Of a stretch of DNA of 64,000 nt, positions 47,992 through 59,935 are shown piece after piece. A program made the position numbers and the translations under genes. The notes beneath the pieces were generated by a model. It was not told the DNA's origin. It made no database searches and saw only the letters and a program-made list of their open reading frames with translations. The stretch is from Isochrysis galbana (taxonomy: Eukaryota; Haptophyta; Isochrysidales; Isochrysidaceae). The DNA lies in the NCBI GenBank assembly GCA_018136815.1, contig CM030936.1, positions 3,144,474 to 3,208,473 of the forward strand, given 5' to 3'. Position 1 is the first letter of the stretch; each line of letters opens with the position of its first letter.

Positions 47992-49416
47992 ATGTACACA
48001 TGGCCATTGCCGCCGCCGCCTGATTCCCAATGGCCGCCCCCACCGCATCTAACCTCCTACACCGCCTCGATCGGGTCAACGGCCTTGTGTGCTCCTGCGG
48101 CTGGCGAAACATCTATTCGCGCAGCTTCGAGCGGCCAGCAAACCCAGCTTGATACCATGTGCGCCAACTGGGCGCACAAGGGCCATCAACCGGGCGATCA
48201 GACCCTGGCTATACGACCACCGCCAAGGGACATGCCTTCGGCGGGGCAATTCGTATCACCAGCAGCCAACTTCTCCGTGTGGAGCTCATCTGAGGATGCG
48301 CGAGCCCTGAGCGGCACCAGCACCGTGCTGTGTCATGGGCAAACGCCCCCCGTGGCCATGTACGGCCAATCCTGGCAGTGCGGTGGAGCAACGACCGGTC
48401 AGTCTGCTGCGTGGGCCACCAGTCCTATGTTCTACACTGGGTACCATCAGCAGCCTCCATTTGGGAAAACCATACACCACTACCCCTACAATGACGCATC
48501 CGGACAGCACAGCTGCGCAAGGCCTGCCACTCAGCAGACAACCCCAGCGATTTACGATGGCTTCACGGGCGATATGCCGCAACTCAGTCGACAGACGCAT
48601 TCTGCTATGGTGGGCGCGGCAAGCCATGTTGCTGTTGAGCATATCCCTTCACTTGCAATGTCATCGACATTCAATGCTGGCATGATTGAGAGGCAACGGC
48701 GCAAACGAGGGCGTGATGATCAAGACAGCACTGACCACAGCTTCCAGCCGGGCCATAAGCCTCAACATTTTGCCGAACAACCTCAAGGTAGGCATTTTTG
48801 CACGCCTCTGAGACAGTCAACTAGCTGCTCAGACGTTGATCCGCCACAACAGCAACGCAATTGTTCAGGCGCACAAGACTCCAACTCCCTATCAGGCCTC
48901 ATCGAGGCCCGAGACAGGTGGCAGGATCTCTTATCCCGTATCCCAAAGGGCCGACACGCGATCCGATGGCTACCGCCTCTCGACGTATTGATGCGCACAA
49001 TCGAGCATGGACTTGACCCCTACGAGGCATTCAAGCTTAGGCAGATGTATGCCACCTGCCATACAGAGCGCGCACGTGGTGGCGGGGGCGAGCAATGCCG
49101 GCAATTCCTGGCAATGCTTCGAGGAATGGGCACTTCATTCGTCGCATCAGTGAACGAGTCGCTCTCTGCCAACCACTTAACGCCTCCTACACCTCCATCA
49201 CTTATGCTTCAGCCGGTACCTTGTTCATGGATGCCGCGCGATCACATAGGCATAGGAGCACAAGCAACGCTTTGCTCTCATCAACAACCGCATCAGCCTC
49301 AGCCGTCCGCCGCTATACACTATCCTCTTCAACAACAGCAGCCTCGGCCCCTGCCGCTAGTGATGTGTTATGGTCATAGTCCGTGTACACCATCAGGGGG
49401 CAAGGGAGTTGGGTGA
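47992..49416 (+). CDS. Gln/Pro/His-rich protein, possible nuclear regulator
   Basis: 474 residues from MYTWPLPPPP, one open frame. Low complexity throughout, rich in Gln, Pro, Ser and His. A basic cluster, ERQRRKRGRDDQDS (about 235-250), looks like a nuclear localisation signal. The only ordered-looking part is about residues 300-360 (LIEARDRWQDLLSRIPKGRH, WLPPLDVLMRTIEHGLDPYE), which may form helices. The C-terminus has a Gln run. No known domain. The earlier in-frame ATGs lie in GC-rich sequence without similar composition, so I start here. Confidence 0.5.
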   Translation: MYTWPLPPPPDSQWPPPPHLTSYTASIGSTALCAPAAGETSIRAASSGQQTQLDTMCANWAHKGHQPGDQTLAIRPPPRDMPSAGQFVSPAANFSVWSSSEDARALSGTSTVLCHGQTPPVAMYGQSWQCGGATTGQSAAWATSPMFYTGYHQQPPFGKTIHHYPYNDASGQHSCARPATQQTTPAIYDGFTGDMPQLSRQTHSAMVGAASHVAVEHIPSLAMSSTFNAGMIERQRRKRGRDDQDSTDHSFQPGHKPQHFAEQPQGRHFCTPLRQSTSCSDVDPPQQQRNCSGAQDSNSLSGLIEARDRWQDLLSRIPKGRHAIRWLPPLDVLMRTIEHGLDPYEAFKLRQMYATCHTERARGGGGEQCRQFLAMLRGMGTSFVASVNESLSANHLTPPTPPSLMLQPVPCSWMPRDHIGIGAQATLCSHQQPHQPQPSAAIHYPLQQQQPRPLPLVMCYGHSPCTPSGGKGVG

Positions 49417-49902
49417 CATGCCATGTTGCATATTATGCTCAAATGGTGGCAAATTAGGATAGCAGTAGCAGCACGTCGTGAGTTTGACGCTACGTATTGA
49501 CCTTCGAAGTGGGCATTCAACCTTCGTGTCATCTCTATGGCACTCCCATGCATTCCGATGGAGTATGCATAGTCCTCGAAAAATATTCACGCTGCGCTTG
49601 CCACCGTCCACCGTGCAGTCTTCCCACTCTCCCGGCTTCCCGCTCTGCCCGTGGCAAATAGATACTTTACTAGCCCTAGCCCGGTCGCAGCTCAGTCGCT
49701 CTTTGCTGAAAGGCCATTTCCACCCCCCCTGGGCGCCAAATTATTATTATTATTACTTAACGAGAGTTAGTACCGCTACTGCCACGAGCCTTGCACCAAC
49801 CCGCCGCCGAGCCACGAAACCATTACCGCTCGGCGGCCATTTGATAATAATAAAATGTCTGAGGGTTCGTACCACTACTCCTACTCCCACTAGCCCGGTA
49901 CT

Positions 49903-51299
49903 AAAAAAACTTCTTAATAATCTCGCCGCGCGCGCGACCCTGCACAACAGCACCTATGCCTATGCAGCCACGCCCGCTTCCCTTACTCCCCCCTCTACCT
50001 CTACCTGCCTTGCGGCTCGTCCCTGCGTGCACTACTTAGGGGCTGGGTATAGGAGGTTTTCAGTGGCAGACGGTGTGTACCGGTACTCGATGGCCTCTCA
50101 CACTCCTTCCTCTCACGCCATCGGGCTACCGGCTGTTGCGCTGTTGCGTGTTCACTCTTTGCTGTGTCAGGGATCAGGCAGTTGAGTTTCAGTAAGTCCG
50201 AGGGCGACTGCTAGGTGGGCAGGTGGTGAGCGGTTCGAGGAGGGGGTTCGCGCGATTAGCGATTAGGCAAGTCGTTCCGCTATGTTGAGCGCTTGTGTTA
50301 TTAGAACAGATTCGTGTTCATGATAGGGCGCCTTTGTCGTTCGTTGGTTATAAAGACAGGGGCGTTGAGCTCGCGTGGGGGTTGAGGTGCGTACGACTAT
50401 CGCGCTTAGGGTCTCCTCGTCCTTGATCTTGACTCGGCGTTCGGTTGTCGCGAACGGGTGATGAACGCGGTGATGTCGAATTCTTCTTGTTGTTCGATTT
50501 CTTGTGGAGCGTTTGTATGGTTGCGTTCCTGCGCGCATGCAGGGTTGTGGGCGTGGCGGGTTAGCCGATCAGTCTCGTTCGTCTTTTGGAAATCCTCTTG
50601 TATGGGGTGGTGCACGAGTCTTTGCCTCCGGTGGGTTGCCTTTGCGCTGTACGCGCAAGGCTGGTGCACACGTATTGGGCTTGCTGCCCTAGTGTGTGTG
50701 CAGTTGTGTGCGGTGTTGTGTATACGACGGGCAGCCGCGTACGCGGCGCCAGCCATTGGGCCCCGTCGCGTGGGCCTGTGGTGGTGGGTCAGAGGCCTGT
50801 TACCTCTCTGTGTCCCACTGGTCACTGTGCGAATGCTCCGGCTGGCGTTCGTCTTTGCTGAGCTATATGCAGTTGCTGCTGCACAGCTTTGTGTTGGTTG
50901 TGAGGTTGGTCTTGCTGACCCGCCGGGCCTGTGCCTCGTGTTTGCGCACGAGGTCAGTGCCGTGGCTTTGTAGGGGCCCAGCCCGGAGGCTTTTCTGATG
51001 GGAGGTGGGGGCCTGAAGCCCCCACTGTTTGTGGTTTCGTTTCCTTGCTGGATTGACTGGTCTGTGATGGTGTCTAGTGTGGTAGTGTGCGGTATGTTTT
51101 GTGCGCCTGTGCGGCTCTCTGAGGAAGGCTCGAGTCGTGGCTCGCGGTTACCTGGAAGGGGGTGGCCTTGGCTGGAGGGCGCTGCGTCTGCGCAGCGTCG
51201 GCCATATCCTGGTCGGGCGGCGCGGTGGGGTGGGCGGAGGGAGGGGGTGGGAGCGAGGCGCGCTCCGGGCTCCCTGGACCCTATCGTTTATAACGATAG
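49903..51299 (-). mobile_element. LINE-derived copy with both termini, about 1.4 kb
   Basis: 5' end at 51299: hairpin CTATCGTT-ATA-AACGATAG, GGGTCCAGGGAGC, then an Ala/Arg-rich frame. 3' side: ORF2 end LNIAERLA (50263-50538), stem GCCCCTAAGTAG..CACG, GCCGCAAGGC, AGATTATTAAGAAG and T7 at 49909-49903. The RT region is absent. A 3'-end-like piece (GTAGGTGTTAGCCCAGAATC, 51357) in the opposite orientation lies just beyond the 5' end. 49417-49902 has short repeats and the inverted pair GCCGCCGAGC/GCTCGGCGGC. Confidence 0.7.
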
Positions 51300-51481
51300 T
51301 TGAGAAGGGAGTATGAAGGGCGGTGCGAATATGGAGCGGTAGTAGATACCGTGCTGATAGTAGGTGTTAGCCCAGAATCGGAATCCTCGGGTATTTCGTA
51401 TTTCCCCGCCCTCCCCAACATCAATTTGCTCTTTGGGCAAGGTGCCTTGATGATATTCTACTACACCGCTGCTAGCCAAGC

Positions 51482-53218
51482 TCATCTTCTACGTGGCTTC
51501 AACGCCAAAGATCCCTCTCCAAGCTTCGACGCCATGTCGACAGGAGGCGGGGTGTGTGACGCCCGCACACGACCGCGTCCATTTTTGAGCTTAACGACTC
51601 CATCTCCCTCAAGGCTGAATGTGTGACCCGGGGGCAGATGGCCGTCATGATTGAGTGATACCTCCTGCTCGAATGTCTCGTCGACATTGCCAAATTTGTC
51701 ACGTGCGGCTACTACGAGCTCGAAATCGAGGCCCGCCCGGCCGGCTTCGGGTATGTTAGATACGTCAATAGTGGTCGCCTTCTGGGCCAACACGCGAATT
51801 CGGACCATACTCGAGACATCGAGAGCCTCATCGGAAGGCTTAGATAGCCGCAAGGTGTGTTCTCCCGCCAATTCGACCAAGACGGTTTTGGTTACCTCAC
51901 CCTTGCGCAACACAAGGTCGTAGGTGGTGACCTTTTGCCGAGGGATGGTGCGACCAGTGGAGAGATGCTCATCAAGCTGCGGGATAGCCTCCGCCTCGAG
52001 CGTGACGCGGATGTCTTGCGCATTCACGACATGGTTGCCGAAAGCATCTAGAGCGCGGACAACTACTGTCACTACGTCACCAGCGTTAACTTGTAGAGGG
52101 CGGGCTGACATTGAGCTCGAGGCGGCGCCCGTAGATGCACTCACTAGTCCACCATCAACACTATCATTGGCAGCTATGCGCCCCACTGCAACGTCTACAT
52201 CGGGGCCACTAGCAGTCAGATGGAGCTTCGTGACGGTCATGGAACGAATTTGTATGGTGGCGTTCGTCAATAGCTTCCGCTCACGAAGAAGCGCAGCAAA
52301 TCCCTTCGCATGCCGTGCCGTGTTATCGAGGATGGAGTCAGAGCCGAGGGCCAACATGATCGAGCCGGCTTGCGTGCAGAGCACGGGAAGGAAACCACGT
52401 CCACTGAACACTTCAAATTTGGGTGCCACACCACCGGGAATCCGCGCCTCTCCAGACAGCTCGAGAGCGAACTCCCCGTTGTATGATTCGCATACATTTG
52501 CATGCCGATCCACTACGGCGATGGCAACCTGTCGTCAGCAAGTCAGCATAAGGCTTTGGTGAGTGCATGTCTCAAACAAGGGATCGTCGACTATCCGCAT
52601 GCAGGACTACAAGGCACCAAGCCGACGAGGCGCACCTTCAGAGGCGCGCCTGTGGGATGCGGCCTGAACGGCGCGTCGCCCATGTCGAACATTGCGCAAA
52701 CAGGCTCAAGGTGAGTGAATGTGCAAGACAAAACCCCAGCAGTACGCAACCCGGACCCGGCCACATCTAAAGATAAGCGAATGATCCCAGCGACGTCAGA
52801 GCGGAATTCACAGTGCCCGACGCCATCGACAATTTTGACAACACCGCCGCCAGTCGCGTTGCCTTCGCAAAGGACAGTGACGGAGCCCGACCAGCCCCGA
52901 GTAGGGTTGCCGTACGCATCCTCGGTCCGCACCGTGACCATCAGACTTTCGTCGACGCGCACCGTGTCCTTGTCGGTAGCAACCAGCGCAAGCTGGGCTG
53001 TTGTGTTGGCCTCGAACTGGAGGAAAAACGGCTTTCGGCGTACATGCAAGAGCTGGACATCAAAGGATTCGCTGCCAAAGGCCGGTTCGCCCACGATCCA
53101 GAAGGGAACGGGGTCTGTAGCTACCGTCGACGTCACCCACAGCATGCCCTCGCCATCTACCACAGAGACAACACCATTGCGTTCGATACTCGCGAGACGA
53201 TTTCGCCGAGTCTCGCCA

Positions 53219-53268
<50 letters not shown>

Positions 53269-56252
53269 CTCGTAGAGCGCCTCCTTGATTTTGGTGCCCA
53301 CATTCGCACAATCGACGGTAACCTGCGGCAACATGTGGCGATCGAGTACTTTGCGAAGCTTGCGGGTGCGGATGCAGGTGCTAAGGAGCAAAATCCAGTG
53401 TGAGGATCACTCCCAAATGAGCGGCTCACCTCGCAACGAGGAAGCCTGACTCCCATTGCAGCCTCATTCGCGTCAACACACGGGTTACCAAATCGATCGG
53501 CGGCTACCACCTGTGAGAAAGGAAGGAATCGGCCAGTACGATCCAGGAGCATGTTCGTAGCGACGCAGCTAGCTACGGAGGCTTTAAGAAGTACGGACGA
53601 GGCACCGCGTCTCTCACCTGGAGCTGCGTCCTCTCGCCTGCAATGGCTCGAGTGCCGGGTGCCAGCCGCACTCGTAAGCGTGTTGCTGCGCCTCTTTTGA
53701 AGCGGAGCTGCTTCGTTGCCTTGTAATCAATGACGTGTGACGTGTTCCTCACTTCTCGCAAAGACAACGTCACGACTCCAGCCGCTTTACTATGTAAAGA
53801 GAAGGTGTACGCGCCGTCTACTAGCGTGAAAACGGCAGCAAACTCCCCCTGAATGCCGGTTCGCGAGTCTATGCGTCGTCGTCGGGGGCGAGCGAGCGTA
53901 GCGTCATCTCGGGCAGGGTCCGCCGCGGAGTCGCCCTTGTCCTCCTCGAATTCTGCCCACGAAGTTGGGAGCACATGTTTCGAGCCGACAGCTGTCAGAC
54001 GGATCCCAAGATCTGCCTGAACACAAGGAAGGTGCGATAATGCCAGTCACTTTCTGCCCTCGCTAGTGAGCGCCCTCGTGCCAGATTCAGGCGCACCTTC
54101 GGAATAGCTGTTGCTACCACCTCAACTTGTCCAGAAAATCGAGGTGTTGCATTCTCATTTTCGTCTACTGCTGTGACAGTCACCTGGCGCCACACGGGAC
54201 CGAACACTGAGTCGCCTTCGGTTCATGCTCGAAGGAACCGCCACGACGCCTGGCCAGCCATCGACGGGATGTCGCAATACTACGCCGTGGAGTGCGCATG
54301 CAAGCGTCTTACCTCTCTTCGTTGACCAGCGAGGACACTCATGTTATCTCCGAGCTGCCGGAACTGTAGAGCTCGCGGTTCTGCTCCAGAGAACAACACT
54401 GGGATCGATGGCAATGGTTCCATGATCGACATCCCGCCGAAAGTGAGGTTAAGGTTGACCAAACCCGCATTCATGGTAGTGAGCCGGCACACACCCACTC
54501 CGGCGCTTATTCGCAGCAAGCCCCGCCCTGCCACATGGCTCGGAGCGTCCACAAAGACAATCCCATCAAAGTCGCTGTCACCTGCGGGCAAGAGGTATCC
54601 GAGGCGGAGAGCACGTTGACATCTACATGGAAGTGGGGCATCACGTGCCACACCAACGGGTACCAAGGTAGCGGTGTAGACTCACAAATGCCGTTGGCGT
54701 CAAGCGCCTCCACAACCACCTGCAGCTCCTCGCCCGTGTGCCATTTCAAAGCATGTCCTGGTGGTGGAGGCGGTTTCTTGTACTTGGCCTGACGCGGGAT
54801 CTCATCGTCATCGTCGTCTTCCTCCTCCTCGTCGTCTTCCTCTTCATCGTCCTCGTCCTCTTCTGTCTCTTCATCATCGTCGTCATCGTCATCCTCATCT
54901 TCATCACCTCGAGCCAATCTCTCAGCTTTCTTGCGGGCTTTCTCTTCTCTCACAGCCTGCCATCACACGAGTGAAGCACCCGAGTGCACGGTCAGACTTA
55001 GGTTAGGCGTCATAAATGAATGGTGTTGGAATCATGCACACTCTTAGGGTGTGCGATCGCACTTGCACGGCCAAACAGCAAGCACTGGCGCTCACCTCCG
55101 CCTCAAGCAGTGCCTGGGTCTCTTGACTATGACCGAGTTCCCACTGCACAGCCGGAGCGCGAAGCGCCAGCCGAACTGCTGGGCCAGACTCGAGAGGAAG
55201 GGCTTGGCGGCTAGCTTCACTGAAGGTGAGTGCCGTTGCTTCGCCAGGCAACTGCATGAGTTGAATATGAAGTGCTTCTGTCGCGTCGGTGCCGGTTTGC
55301 CCGTGCTGAAGCTCTTGCAAGGCCCTCTCAAAAGCAAGCACCATGTCACGACGCTTTGTGATGTCTTCAGCGAGCTCCCCGGGTTGGCACCTGATTGAAG
55401 CGACGACCGCAGGTGAATTTGCAGCCAGTTGGTGAAGTGGGCTAAGATCTAGAATGCTGCAAGGCTGTTTATCGCCCCTCAGCTGCGCACCCGTCTTTTC
55501 GCCATCTCTCAAGGTCCGTTGAGAGTCTGCTCTTCAGATGTGAAACAAGCCGCTTGATCTGCTGGCGCTCTTGACGCGCATGGACTCCTTGCACACCCCC
55601 AGTGTCACCCTCTGCGCGTGGCATGTTCTGACGGGCTAGCCCAAACTGGCCATGATCCACACTCATGGTTTCCCTGAACTTCAGTTGCAAGACACGGTTG
55701 CGTTCTTGCGCAAGCTTATTGGCCAGCTCGTCTGCACGAATGTCGGCGGCTTTTAACTGCCTTTCGAGGCTCTGCACCTGTGCATTCAACTCGGCAACAC
55801 GGCTGCGGACCTGCTCCAAGCTGGCCTTCTCATTGCGCAGCTCCCGAATCGCATGGTCTTCCTTCGCGCGCGCCCGCGCAATCTCCGCATCAGCAACTCT
55901 TGTCCTGTGTTCCGCCTCACTCCTCGCTTCCTCTAGCTTCCGTTGCGCCTCCGCGTGCAAGCGTTCACGCTCCTGGTTGCGCCTGAAGCAATGGGAGAGT
56001 GGTCTGCATGTGCATGGTGCGCACAGCCAAGCCCACACAAATTGGCAGCCACGCTGCGCTGTCCAGCGGTACGCGGCGGGAATTGGGAGAGAGCGTGCAG
56101 ATGGAGGCAAGCACGCACTTGTCCAGTTCGGCCATCTTGCCCTTCATCTCCTGTATCTGCGAGAGCTGGCGTGCATTGGCCTCCGCCTGCGTCCTGCGGC
56201 GCTCCTCTAAGATCCCCTGCTCCTTTGGCTTGCCCTTGAGGATCGAGATCAT
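51482..56252 (-). CDS. Coiled-coil and Ig-like (filamin/Big-type) repeat protein, about ten exons
   Basis: Exons I can join in phase (minus): 56252-56119, 55982-about 55600, a third ending 55096, 54956-54686, 54581-54313, 54183-54097, 54016-53618, 53510-53430, 53322-52636 and 52528-51482. Introns are GT-AG, 80-139 nt; three are 107 nt. The junction between the second and third exons (about 55500-55610) is unresolved. The protein is roughly 1290 residues. N-terminal part: a long coiled coil (ERERLHAEAQRKLEEARSEA and on). Then an acidic run. Then at least seven Ig-like modules marked by A.D..GN (EALDANG, AADRFGN, TEDAYGN, ALDAFGN, ARDKFGN). No signal or membrane segment, so it is probably an intracellular scaffold. 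SMCHD1/GMI1-like proteins have comparable modules, but no ATPase or hinge is seen here. Confidence 0.7.
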
Positions 56253-56408
56253 CGTGGCGCGCGCTCGGCCGGGAGAGGAGAGGGAAAAGGGGCGCGCCGG
56301 GAGAGGGGTTGCGGGGAGCGGCGGGTAACGCACGCGGCACCACAGAGCAGGGGGCACGCACGGAGGGAACGAGAGGGAAGGCAGAGCCGGGGAGGCGGCG
56401 CCGTTCAC

Positions 56409-57539
56409 CCCTCCGCTCTTCCTCCTCTCTCTTCTCTCTCTCTCCCTCCCCTTCCCCCCCCCCTCTCTCCCTCCCCCACCCCCCCCCCATCTCCCCCGCC
56501 CTCCCCTTCTTCTTCTCCCTCCCTCTCCGTCTCTCTCCCTCTAGTGTGTTATCTGTCTCTTCCCTGGGCTCTTCCTCTCTCTCTTTCCCTCTCTTCCATG
56601 GGCTTTCTCTTTCTTTCTCTCCTCCTCTCGTCCCCCCCCTCCCCCCCCCCCCCGCAACGACCGCCGTTCCGCTGGCTATCGCAGAGCAAAAACACAACAA
56701 CACAAACAACAACACCAAACGGCGACAAGTAGGAGTACTCCTATTGTACAAAACATGCTAGTATATTCATAGACGACTAGGAATAGCGAAAAGACCAAGA
56801 GTACAAAACATGCTATATTCATAGACGACTAGGGATAGCAAAAAGACCAAGACCAAGACGGCGAGGGGATCGGCGAGTGTGCAGCTTCACTACTTCTACT
56901 CTATGGTCTATGGTGTTGTAATGGCAATGGCCTTGGGGGATCTACTTTAACATGTTCACTGTTTACCCTAGATGGGAAGTACGATTTTACCGTTTACCGT
57001 TTTTCTTCAAGGTCAAGGACTAAAAACAGGCCGTTTTTGCCGTTTCTCAAACCCCCTCCGTTTTTGTCTCCTTGGATGGTTCCGCGGGGCACGCCGCACG
57101 CGTGAGCTGGCTACGAGCACGTGGCGGCGGGAGCCTACAAGGCATATACGTATACAGCGTATACACGCCAGGCCCCAAAACTGTGTATTATACACAGGTC
57201 GCCGAGGCCGTATACACAGTGTATACACAAGCGCGCGAGCGCGCGAGCCGCTCACGCGCAGCGATGGCGCGATGGCGCGGCAAGGCCGCGGCGGCCCGCC
57301 TGCCCCCCCGCCCGTGGGAGCGCCCCCTCCATCCATTGCCTCCCCGTCCTTCTCTTCTCACTTCCACTTCTTGTGCTTTGTCCATACACATCAGCACATA
57401 CATCACATGCTTCTTCAGCAACAAACACCAAACACCCATATATATTCCCATATATATATATACATATACCATATACTCAGCAACACCATAAGTTATGCCA
57501 TAAGTAAGACAATACAAATACACAAGCAAACTCGATGAT
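56409..57539. other. CT-rich tract and GTATAC-rich tract
   Basis: 56409-56670 is pyrimidine-rich low complexity upstream of the coiled-coil gene. 57140-57240 repeats GTATAC/TATACAC. 57420-57480 is ATATAC-rich. No gene recognised; frames of Tyr/Thr repeats are composition artefacts. Confidence 0.6.
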
Positions 57540-57840
57540 TATGCAGTAAGTCTCAAGATGACATGTTCACAAGCCTCATCATCTCCTGCATGCTCGTCGT
57601 CCGAGCCTTCTCCACTCTCTTCATCAGTATCCCACTTGCATATGTCTGGGCGCCAAGCAGCGTCTTGCTGCATGCGCGGCTGCAGGCCGAGTGATTCGTG
57701 ACAAAAACCATGTGCAAAAATTCAATTTGTCTGCGGTCATGTGCGATAATCTCGACCGGGCAGCTGTCTTAATTTGTCCATACACGGACCAATTTCGTTC
57801 TGCTGCCGATGCTGCAGCAGGCTGAGCATATATATTATAT
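57540..57840 (-). mobile_element. hAT-type transposase C-terminal fragment
   Basis: On the minus strand AAASAAERNWSVYGQIKTAA then RSRLSHMTADKLNF gives the hAT dimerisation signature and its following helix. An acidic tail (DTDEESGEGSDDEHAGDDE) and a TAA follow. Homologous to 1-180 but not identical. No catalytic region nearby. Confidence 0.65.
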
Positions 57841-57899
57841 AAATAATACATGTATATATATGTATACATACTATATATATACTACTACTTATATATTAT

Positions 57900-57990
57900 A
57901 TAGTGTGTGTATACAGCTGTGTATACACTGTGTATACAGCCAAAGGCTGTATACACAGCGTATAATGTGTATACTCGGGGCCGTCTTGTG
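57900..57990. repeat. GTATAC repeats with a 14-bp-arm hairpin
   Basis: 57928-57941 (CTGTGTATACAGCC) and 57945-57958 are exact inverted copies with an AAA loop. More GTGTATAC units flank it. Confidence 0.9.
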
Positions 57991-58069
57991 TATATGCCAT
58001 GTAGGGGGGCGGGAGGGAGGGAAGGGGGGGAGAGAGAGAGAGGAGAGAGGAGGAGAGGAGAGGAGAGAG

Positions 58070-58345
<276 letters not shown>

Positions 58346-59770
58346 AACATCTGAAGATTCAGGGCTATACACCTACCGTCTACAGGACTCTCCCGCTCTA
58401 TTTCCATCGCCCTTATCCCCCCTCCCTCCACCTCCTCCCCTGCCCCCCTTCTTTCCTTTTTCTTCGGTTTCCGGGGTCCGACCTCGGTGCACTACCTGAG
58501 GTCTGGTTTGGAGTGTGGGGTGTGGGGTCCGGGCAGGCCTTTTGGTCTTTCTCTCTCGTATGACGCGTCTTCTCGGCCGTGTTTTGGTGGTTGGGTCCCG
58601 TCTAGTCCGCTTTGCCTCTAGTGGTGCCCTCCCTTGCTGGTTGTAACGGTGTTTTATTCGTCCTCTTTACCTCGCTCCTCGGTCTCTTGGACTGCGTGCG
58701 CGATCCTCAGCTTGGTGGCTAGCTCGGCTAGCTCCACGCTGGGTTCGAGCCCACCTTTGTCGCTTATGTGAAATACGGGCCTTAAGTCTCCTATATCTAT
58801 ATCTATCCTTTTCTTGGGTTGTCTTCCCATCTTCCCATGCCCGCTTGGGCCGTTCGCGCTGAGTCGGTTTCACATGCGAATAATAGAGCTTTACACAGGG
58901 CAGTGTATCTCTCTATTATTCTTATGAGTATTGATTCTTCTGAGTAGCCTATATTTTCATAGTGGATCCTATAGAAGTCCGTTATGATATATCTCCATGC
59001 TAGCAGGTATAGAGTGTATACCGCTTTTGGGGCGTCTCCCTTTGGGAATATGAATAGGTTGTCTATGATGATATCTTCTCTGCTTCTTTCAGCGTTGGGC
59101 GAGAACCTCGCGATTTTGTTCAGCGTGTCCAGTACCTTGGTTACCCCGGGGCATTCGCCCAGATGCGTCGAGGATTCGTTTGCCGCTCGACATATGCGGC
59201 ATGTGTTTGCTCTGTCGGGGAATCTATTGTATGTGCCCACTCGTCTATGCGTTGTGTGTTTGAAGTGTAGGTGCGTGTCGCGCGCCGTCACCATTGGGGA
59301 CGTGTATAGCTTAGCTAGGTGTGCCCATGTGTTTGTTGGTATTTGGAGTTTCTCCTCCCATTTGGTCGGTCCCGTGAGGCGCTTGCGTTTGCGGCTCGCT
59401 CGCTGGAGGGCTCTGGTGAGGTGTGCTACTTCGATAGTGTCGAGCGGCGTCTTGCCGTCCAAGGTGTTTTCATCAGCTAGCGGGTACTCGAGTCTCTTGT
59501 TGGACTTGTAACCTTCTCCCCACCTCGCTGGCGGGGAGGTGGCGGCGGAGGCGTCGCCACGGTGCGTGGCCGATCGGCAGTAGTCGAGGAGCACTGGAGC
59601 ACCGGCATCCATTGGGATGCCATCGCCCCCGCTATCCCGACGTAAGTGCGGCTGCGCAGCGCGCCGCGGTGTGGAGTCATAGGCAGGTTAGCCATTACCG
59701 GCTCCCTGCCTGGGACCAGGCAAGTCGGCTGGAGTGGGGGAAGAGAAGGGGAGAGGTAGAGCCCTGTGGC
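58346..59770 (-). mobile_element. LINE-B, 3' half of ORF2 and 3' UTR
   Basis: Minus-strand frame 59612-58803 reads the C-terminal third of a LINE ORF2: KWEEKLQIPTNTWAHLAKLY, SPMVTARDTHLHFKHTTHRR and the zinc knuckle CRICRAANESSTHLGEC, then YLLAWRYIITDFYRIHY. After a frameshift near 58820 the GRQPKKRIDIDIG tail continues to about 58680. The 3' UTR has the stem CCTCAGGTAGTGCACCGAGG (58482-58501) and ends CTTCAGATG at the GA/TC microsatellite. The RT active-site half is missing. Confidence 0.8.
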
Positions 59771-59774
59771 TTTA

Positions 59775-59935
59775 GTGTGTCCGGTGCCGTGCTGCCACGG
59801 ATGGACATACTGCGTAGCTTCGACGCCTCCCAAGGAGGCCGTCTTCTCACGCATCACGGAGGCAGTCGCCGAGGATGCAGGGGAAAGGATGACGAAGAAG
59901 GTGAAGCGCTACACTGTGCACTAGTGTTTGAAGTT
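59775..59935 (+). repeat. Distant MGQY-like C-terminal fragment
   Basis: Reads PKEAVFSRITEAVAEDAGER then MTKKVKRYTVH and a stop, parallel to the tail of the gene at 4980. Confidence 0.35.

Noticed and set aside
52813..53403. Plus-strand frames of 180-200 residues within the coiled-coil/Ig gene
   Set aside because: Antisense shadows; runs of Ser or Val-Leu come from the opposite GAC/GAG acidic repeat.
51482..56252. SMCHD1/GMI1 orthologue
   Set aside because: Ig-like modules and coiled coil fit loosely, but no GHKL ATPase or SMC hinge motif is visible.
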